Shown here piece by piece: positions 59,501 to 64,000 of a stretch of 64,000 nucleotides of DNA. Every line of letters begins with the position of its first letter. The first letter of the stretch is position 1. The notes below the pieces were generated by a model. That model saw only the letters and a program-made list of their open reading frames with translations, made no database searches and had not been told where the DNA came from. The position numbers and the translations under genes are program-made. Source of the stretch: Ceratobasidium sp. AG-K. Taxonomy: Eukaryota; Basidiomycota; Agaricomycetes; Cantharellales; Ceratobasidiaceae. The stretch is taken from positions 3,410,001 to 3,474,000 of the forward strand of contig JAWNGF010000002.1 in NCBI GenBank assembly GCA_037039685.1, written 5' to 3'.

Positions 59501-60079
59501 GGTCAAGAGCATACACCTGGCTTAGACTCCTTGCCGGGTACAAAAGACGAACTAAATATCATAGAGAAATATGCCCGAGAATGCTGCTACCTACAGCTCG
59601 AGAACGAAGAAGCAACCGTAGACATGGTGCTAGACGCGATGGACCAGTTCAGCTGGGTCCACATGGCATGCCACGGCAGCCAAGATACAACCGACCCGAC
59701 ACGCAGCGCGTTCCACCTACACGACGGCAGCCTTACACTTGCAACGATAACCAAGCGTTCGTTCACCAACAAAGGTCTGGCGTTCCTGTCTGCTTGCCAA
59801 ACAGCCACTGGCGCCCAGGAATTGCCCGAGGAGTCAGTGCATCTAGCTGCCGGAATGATGATGGCAGGGTTTCCAAGTGTAATAGGCACGATGTGGAGCA
59901 TCGCTGACGAGGATGGTCCAAAGGTAGCAGACAAGGTATATGCGACATTACTGAAGGATGGTAGGATGAATCACCAGGATGCGGCGAGGGCGTTGCACCA
60001 GGCGGTGGCTGGGCTGCGTGAGGAGGTTGGAGAAACATGTTTTGAGCGGTGGGCGCCGTTCATTCATATTGGCTCCTGA
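56532..60079 (+). CDS. TPR-CHAT protein (caspase-like protease fold)
   Basis: Exons 56532-56616, 56676-56862, 56942-59243, 59294-60079 give 1,119 residues. A ~90-residue disordered leader is followed by about ten tandem ~42-residue TPR-like units of the type LGxSYxxRFxRLGELVDLNKAIE / CGAQAVSLTPDGHADKP (residues roughly 120-560). A helical linker follows (TTLDRRYSLIAEVGDFTTEA, LEWLEAGRSIVWGQIAQLR). The C-terminal CHAT domain is a clan-CD caspase-related fold: RLTWCTTGLLSFLPLHAAG, SWVHMACHGSQ with the catalytic His (about residue 985) and LAFLSACQTATG with the catalytic Cys (about 1026), then AAGMMMAGFPSVIGTMWSI. The dyad is intact, so protease activity is likely. Family knowledge: CHAT proteases act in prokaryotic and fungal defence/cell-death circuits. 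Substrate unknown. Confidence 0.9.
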
Positions 60080-60738
60080 GTTATCATGATTGTGTTATTG
60101 TAACGTTTGATTGTGTCAAGTGAAAATAGTTGGTACACGAGAACTTGCCGCATGTGATTGGGAGAGCAGGTAGGCAAACTCGCGAAGGGACGGAGCGCTG
60201 GAGCCAGATTCTCCAACTCGCGAGTGAATGCAGCACAGGCGTACATAGTGCGACACTGGAGCTCCGAATGTGCTCGCTGTAATCGCCACAAGGTAGTCAG
60301 GTCGCCAAGGGTAAACCTGGCCTCCGGCGCGTGACATTCGTACCAAGGCTTCAGTACCCGTCTGACGGCGGGTCGTAGGATAATAAGCGAGTATATATAG
60401 AAAAATTATAAATACATAATGAGGCGCGACACGAGAATCGAGAGATACTGCCCGGAACCGGTAGTGGTCCCGGGGACCCGGAGCAGAGCGACCAGGTGGA
60501 AGCCGGGCGCCAAGACGCGAGCACAACTCGCGGGTCGGGCGGCCAATCCTGACGGTATCCGAAGGAAAGACGAAGGAAGAAGGGATGGAGGGCGGGACGA
60601 AAAGGAGAGCATGGAGGCGCGAGCGATGGATGGTAGCGCGCAGTGAGAGAGCGCGCAACACATGACGCATTTAGATATATCAGCCAGTGGCACATGATGC
60701 CCATTTCGGCGCTGCGGGCAAGTATGAGCTTTTTTTGT

Positions 60739-60768
60739 AAATAAAATAAAATAAAATAAAACAAAATA
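60739..60768. repeat. (AAATA)n-type microsatellite
   Basis: Five or so AAAAT-type pentamers in a row. Confidence 0.85.
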
Positions 60769-61042
60769 ATCTTATGTATAGCAAAGTTGAGTTGGGGCCT
60801 AGCCCTAAGTACAACCTCAGTGGTGAATGCGAAGTATGAGCTCTGCGCCTCTGTAGGCTGCGGCGCATAACCCTCATAGGCAAATATTCGGTTGAAGGTG
60901 GGTACAATAGATAGGCTTTGGAAACGGTCGAGGACGTTCGCGGGTAGTCATGCTGTAGGCCACCGATCGTTTGTGGATGCGATGGTTCAGAGTTGAATAC
61001 AGTATCAGTCGATGATGGTGCCTATGCGCACGTGAAATTCAG

Positions 61043-61110
61043 TTTTTTTTTTTTCGGATACATATTTAATGAGCTACATGAACACGAGGTCAAACCGCTC
61101 GGCGCCATCA
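61043..61110 (-). mobile_element. Second copy of the retroposon-like sequence
   Basis: A T12 run (61043-61054) followed by GCTACATGAACACGAGGTC, which matches about 24 of 30 bases of the element at 23999-24029, also next to a T run and in the same orientation. No target-site duplication was found here. Confidence 0.5.
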
Positions 61111-61871
61111 AAGACACGGAAATTGGAAAAGAGAGTAATAAGAAAAAGAAAAGAAAAAAGATGTACTGTGCATACAAAGCCTGAGGTAACGTAGGCATAG
61201 CCTAGCGAGAAAGCCCTCGAGGGGTGGTGAAAAAGCCGTACATGAAAGTCACGCTCGTGGCAATTGATGTCCAGTTGCTGACTCAGCGCGACCTCCCACG
61301 ACCTCCGCTGGACTGACATCGACCGCCCATCAATTATTCCACTACAAACTCCATAGTCGCGACACTTCTGCCATCTATACTGGTAAAAAAAGAGTGTCTG
61401 AACAACCCACTCACGTCAGACAAGTAAAATCGACTCGTGACCAATATCTCGTGGTACCTCCTTCAAGTTCGCCTCTGCCGCCCGCCTTACTGTTGGGCAA
61501 GAAACGTTCATGTAGGTATTACCATATCCCTCTCTTTCATCTCTCCATCTACTAACATGACCCAGGAACCCTTCGATTTAACCGTTGCCTACGCTTTGCT
61601 TCCGGATGACGAGGCCTGCTGCGATCCCCCTTGCTGCCTGACCCAGCTTGACCTGCAGTAATTGCAACGTTGCTATCTCCCACCAGATCCATCGCCTCAG
61701 GAAAAACGTATCGACTCATACATCTCTATGACGTGAGACGCGTTTATTTCAGGCATTGCGCCCCGTTGTTACCAGGTATAAAACAAATCGAACTCCATCG
61801 TAGAACACTGTACGCTGAAGTTCGTATACAAGATGACATAATATTGGTAGTTCTCTACGGCCCTATCCGCA

Positions 61872-61975
61872 TGCCATCGCCTCTCGCGGGATCTGTCATT
61901 TTCTTCCTGGCCTCCGTTGCGAGCGCTCAAATCTTCGAATCAACTAACTTAGGGGGGTGTTCCTATACCGAGTGA
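61872..61975 (+). CDS. Possible secreted-peptide 5' exon
   Basis: An ATG at 61872 opens a convincing signal peptide (MPSPLAGSVIFFLASVASA, cleavage before Q) and then IFESTNLGGCSYTE, reaching a GTGAGT donor at 61973. No continuing exon could be identified, so it may be a small secreted protein with an unplaced exon, or a fragment. The frame also extends upstream without an ATG. Function unknown. Confidence 0.35.
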
Positions 61976-62522
61976 GTGTGCACTGCATTCGTAGTGTTGC
62001 GTGTGCTTGTGACCCACCGATTCAAGGAGTGCGCGGTACGCACGACTGTATGCGTTTACCATCTCATGCGGCGCCATGTGGATAATCCATCAACATGATG
62101 GCTCTACACCGCTTCTGAACCCCTCACGGACGTGAATGCCCGATCGCAAACCGAAGAGTAGGATATGTACGTAGAGGGGTGGCTGCCCAGAGAGAAAATA
62201 CACCAACTGTATTCCAAATTGGGCTGACCGATGAGCGGCGAAATGATGCTTAGAAGCCATTCAACGAAAGCCCCTGTGTGGTGCTCTGACATAAATCGTG
62301 ACTCCAGCGGACAACGGGTGCACTCAACTACTTTCTGTTGCACAGTAAACCGAGGTTCCTTCCTTCTGTCAGCGCATTGATCCAAGTAAGGAAATAGCTA
62401 TGCTGAATGAGGGTAAGTGTATCTGCATCCTCCAGTGTATGCTATCTGAATCTTGAGCGAACACTTGCGGAACAGAGTTGAGCACTTTGGGCGGGTGCGA
62501 CCAAGGGACGATTGGCGGAGCG

Positions 62523-64000
62523 ATGGAAGACCCGGTCAATAGCTCCCCTCAGTATCTCTGTGGCTCGAGTAGCACGGGCGACATCCGCGTGAATGAAGGC
62601 TCGTATACCGAGGACTCGGTAGGTGGCCGCCCAGATATGGCAGGTAGTGGGCCAGAAATGAGGTTCGTGAAGGGGAACGGCATACAGCACGCCCAAACTG
62701 CCGGCAAATATTGATAGAGACATCTAAATTCACATTGGCGACTCCCAGGTCGAGGAATGACATTGTGGGCGGATTGAGGGCACGTGGAGCCGCTCTATAC
62801 GATAGGTTTCAACATTCAGGTGCCCTTAAAGATATAAATCAAGCGATTGCGTGCTGGAAAGAAGCCGTATCTCAAACAAACGATTCCCAGTTAGAAAGGG
62901 CAGGGTTGCTTAACAACCTCGGGGTCGCATATCGGCACCGGTTTGAGCGTCTTGGCGAGCTTGCCGACCTGGATGAAGCTATCGGATTCCAGGCTCAATC
63001 AGTGCCGCTCCTACCTGATGGACACCCAGACAAGCCAGGCACGCTCAGTAATCTTGGGATTTCATACCACACTCGGTTTGAGCGCCTTGGGAAATTGGCG
63101 GACTTGAATAACGCCATTGAATACGGTACTCAGGCCGTCTCGCTGACACTTAATAATCATGCAGTCGATCCCGGTACCCTCAATAACCTCGGACTCTCAT
63201 ACTTAACTCGATTTGAGCGCCTTGGCGAGCTGGTGGACTTGAACAAGGCGGTTGAATGCGGTGCCCAGGCGCTTTCATGCACACCCGATGGTGATGCTGA
63301 CAAACCCGCCAGACTCAACAACCTAGGGAGCTCATACCGCATTCGGTTTGAGCGTCTCGGTCAGCTGGTGGACCTGAACAAAGCGGTTGAATGTAGTACC
63401 CAAGCAGTTTTACTCGCGCCCAATGGTCATGCAGACAACCCAAGCATGCCGAATAATCTCGGGCTCTCATGCCTGGCTCGGTTTGGGCACCTTGGGGATC
63501 TAGTTGATTTAAACAGAGCAATCGAATGCAGTGCTCACGCAATTTCACTTACGCCAGATGGCCATGCAGTCAAGCCAGTCTTTCTGAGTAGCCTCGGGGA
63601 CTCATACCTGGCCCGGTTAAACCGCCTTGGCGAGTTGGTGGACTTGAACAAAGCTATTGAATGTAGTACCCGGGCAATTTCACTCACGCCCGATGGTCAC
63701 CCAGACAAGCCGCGCTTCCTCACCCATCTCGGAACCTCATACAACACTCGGCTTCAGCTGGTTGGCGAGCCGGCGGATGTGAACAAGGCAATCGAATGTG
63801 GTATCCAAGCAATTTCACTAACATCCGATGATCACGCAGAGAGGCGAGGCAGACTCAGCACCCTTGGACTCTCATATCTCACTCGGTTCAAGCGACTCGG
63901 CGAACTGGAGGACCTCAACAAGGCGATAGAGTGTAGTGCTCACGCAGTTTCACTCATACCTGATGGTCACCCAGCTAAGCCAAGCTTGCTCAATAAGCTC
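62523..64000 (+). CDS. TPR-CHAT paralogue, 5' part (cut by window end)
   Basis: Second TPR-repeat gene, same strand as the first. ATG at 62523 (MEDPVNSSPQYLCGSSSTGD); the leader contains VNEGS, as in the first gene. A phase-2 intron after GPEMR (ATGAG|GTTCGTGAAGG ... CCCAG|G, ending at 62751) sits exactly where the first gene has its own (ACAAG|GTTTGTGAAGG). The downstream exon reads SRNDIVGGLRARGAALYDRF, then at least nine ~42-residue units (LGVAYRHRFERLGELADLDE, LGISYHTRFERLGKLADLNN and so on) with no stop to the window edge. The CHAT domain, if present, lies outside, so protease status is unknown. Confidence 0.85.

Larger units (their letters stand above)
60080..62522. other. Intergenic between the TPR-CHAT genes
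   Basis: 2.4 kb. Holds a pentanucleotide A-rich microsatellite (60739-60768), a second copy of the retroposon-like sequence (61043-61110) and two short plus ORFs (61556-61660 and 61872-61975). No gasdermin-like or other partner gene was recognised. Confidence 0.45.

Noticed and set aside
1..64000. CRISPR arrays, bacterial operons, rRNA
   Set aside because: No regularly spaced repeats of CRISPR type, no ribosome-binding-site pattern and no rRNA-like segments; the intron-rich genes are eukaryotic.

Overview
The window looks like nuclear DNA of a filamentous basidiomycete (Agaricomycetes). Genes carry many 45-60 nt introns with GT-AG (occasionally GC-AG) borders. The content (F-box/LRR gene clusters, long TPR-CHAT proteins, a crinkler-kinase relic, a secreted multicopper oxidase, tandem 7TM receptors) resembles a Cantharellales plant-associated fungus such as Rhizoctonia/Ceratobasidium. 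That lineage is my inference; no marker gene proves it. Multi-exon models below were spliced by hand from ORFs, phases and splice borders.

Layout. 1-16.3 kb is a dense housekeeping-like block: a DUF4112 membrane protein (-), the scavenger decapping enzyme DcpS (+), two tandem 7TM receptor paralogues (+), a ~2,018-residue disordered nuclear-type protein with two coding minisatellites (+), a kelch-repeat protein (-) and the TFIIE beta subunit (+). 16.3-24.8 kb is decayed: a serine carboxypeptidase (S10) pseudogene, unassigned remnants, a crinkler-type protein-kinase pseudogene (-), and a short retroposon with a perfect 15-bp target-site duplication. 24.8-39.3 kb holds five members of one F-box family, all on the minus strand, two apparently intact and three broken. 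The nucleoporin SEH1 (-) and a GNAT acetyltransferase (+), divergently placed, interrupt the F-box run. 39.9-52.4 kb is again conserved: a bZIP factor (-), phosphatidate phosphatase APP1 (+), a fungal-specific transcription-factor-domain protein (-) and a multicopper oxidase (-). 52.4-56.5 kb is gene-poor. 56.5-64 kb carries a complete TPR-CHAT protease-like gene and the start of a paralogue cut by the window edge.

How the genes relate. Most housekeeping genes are unlinked functionally (mRNA cap turnover, transcription initiation, nuclear pore, lipid signalling) but share short divergent promoters. The accessory parts (F-box cluster, crinkler-kinase relic, TPR-CHAT pair, carboxypeptidase relic, receptor duplication) show recent duplication and decay. 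The best candidate for an under-described system is the TPR-CHAT tandem pair: an intact His/Cys dyad behind about ten ~42-residue repeats, which family knowledge links to protease-triggered cell-death or self/non-self responses. No partner substrate gene was recognised next to it.
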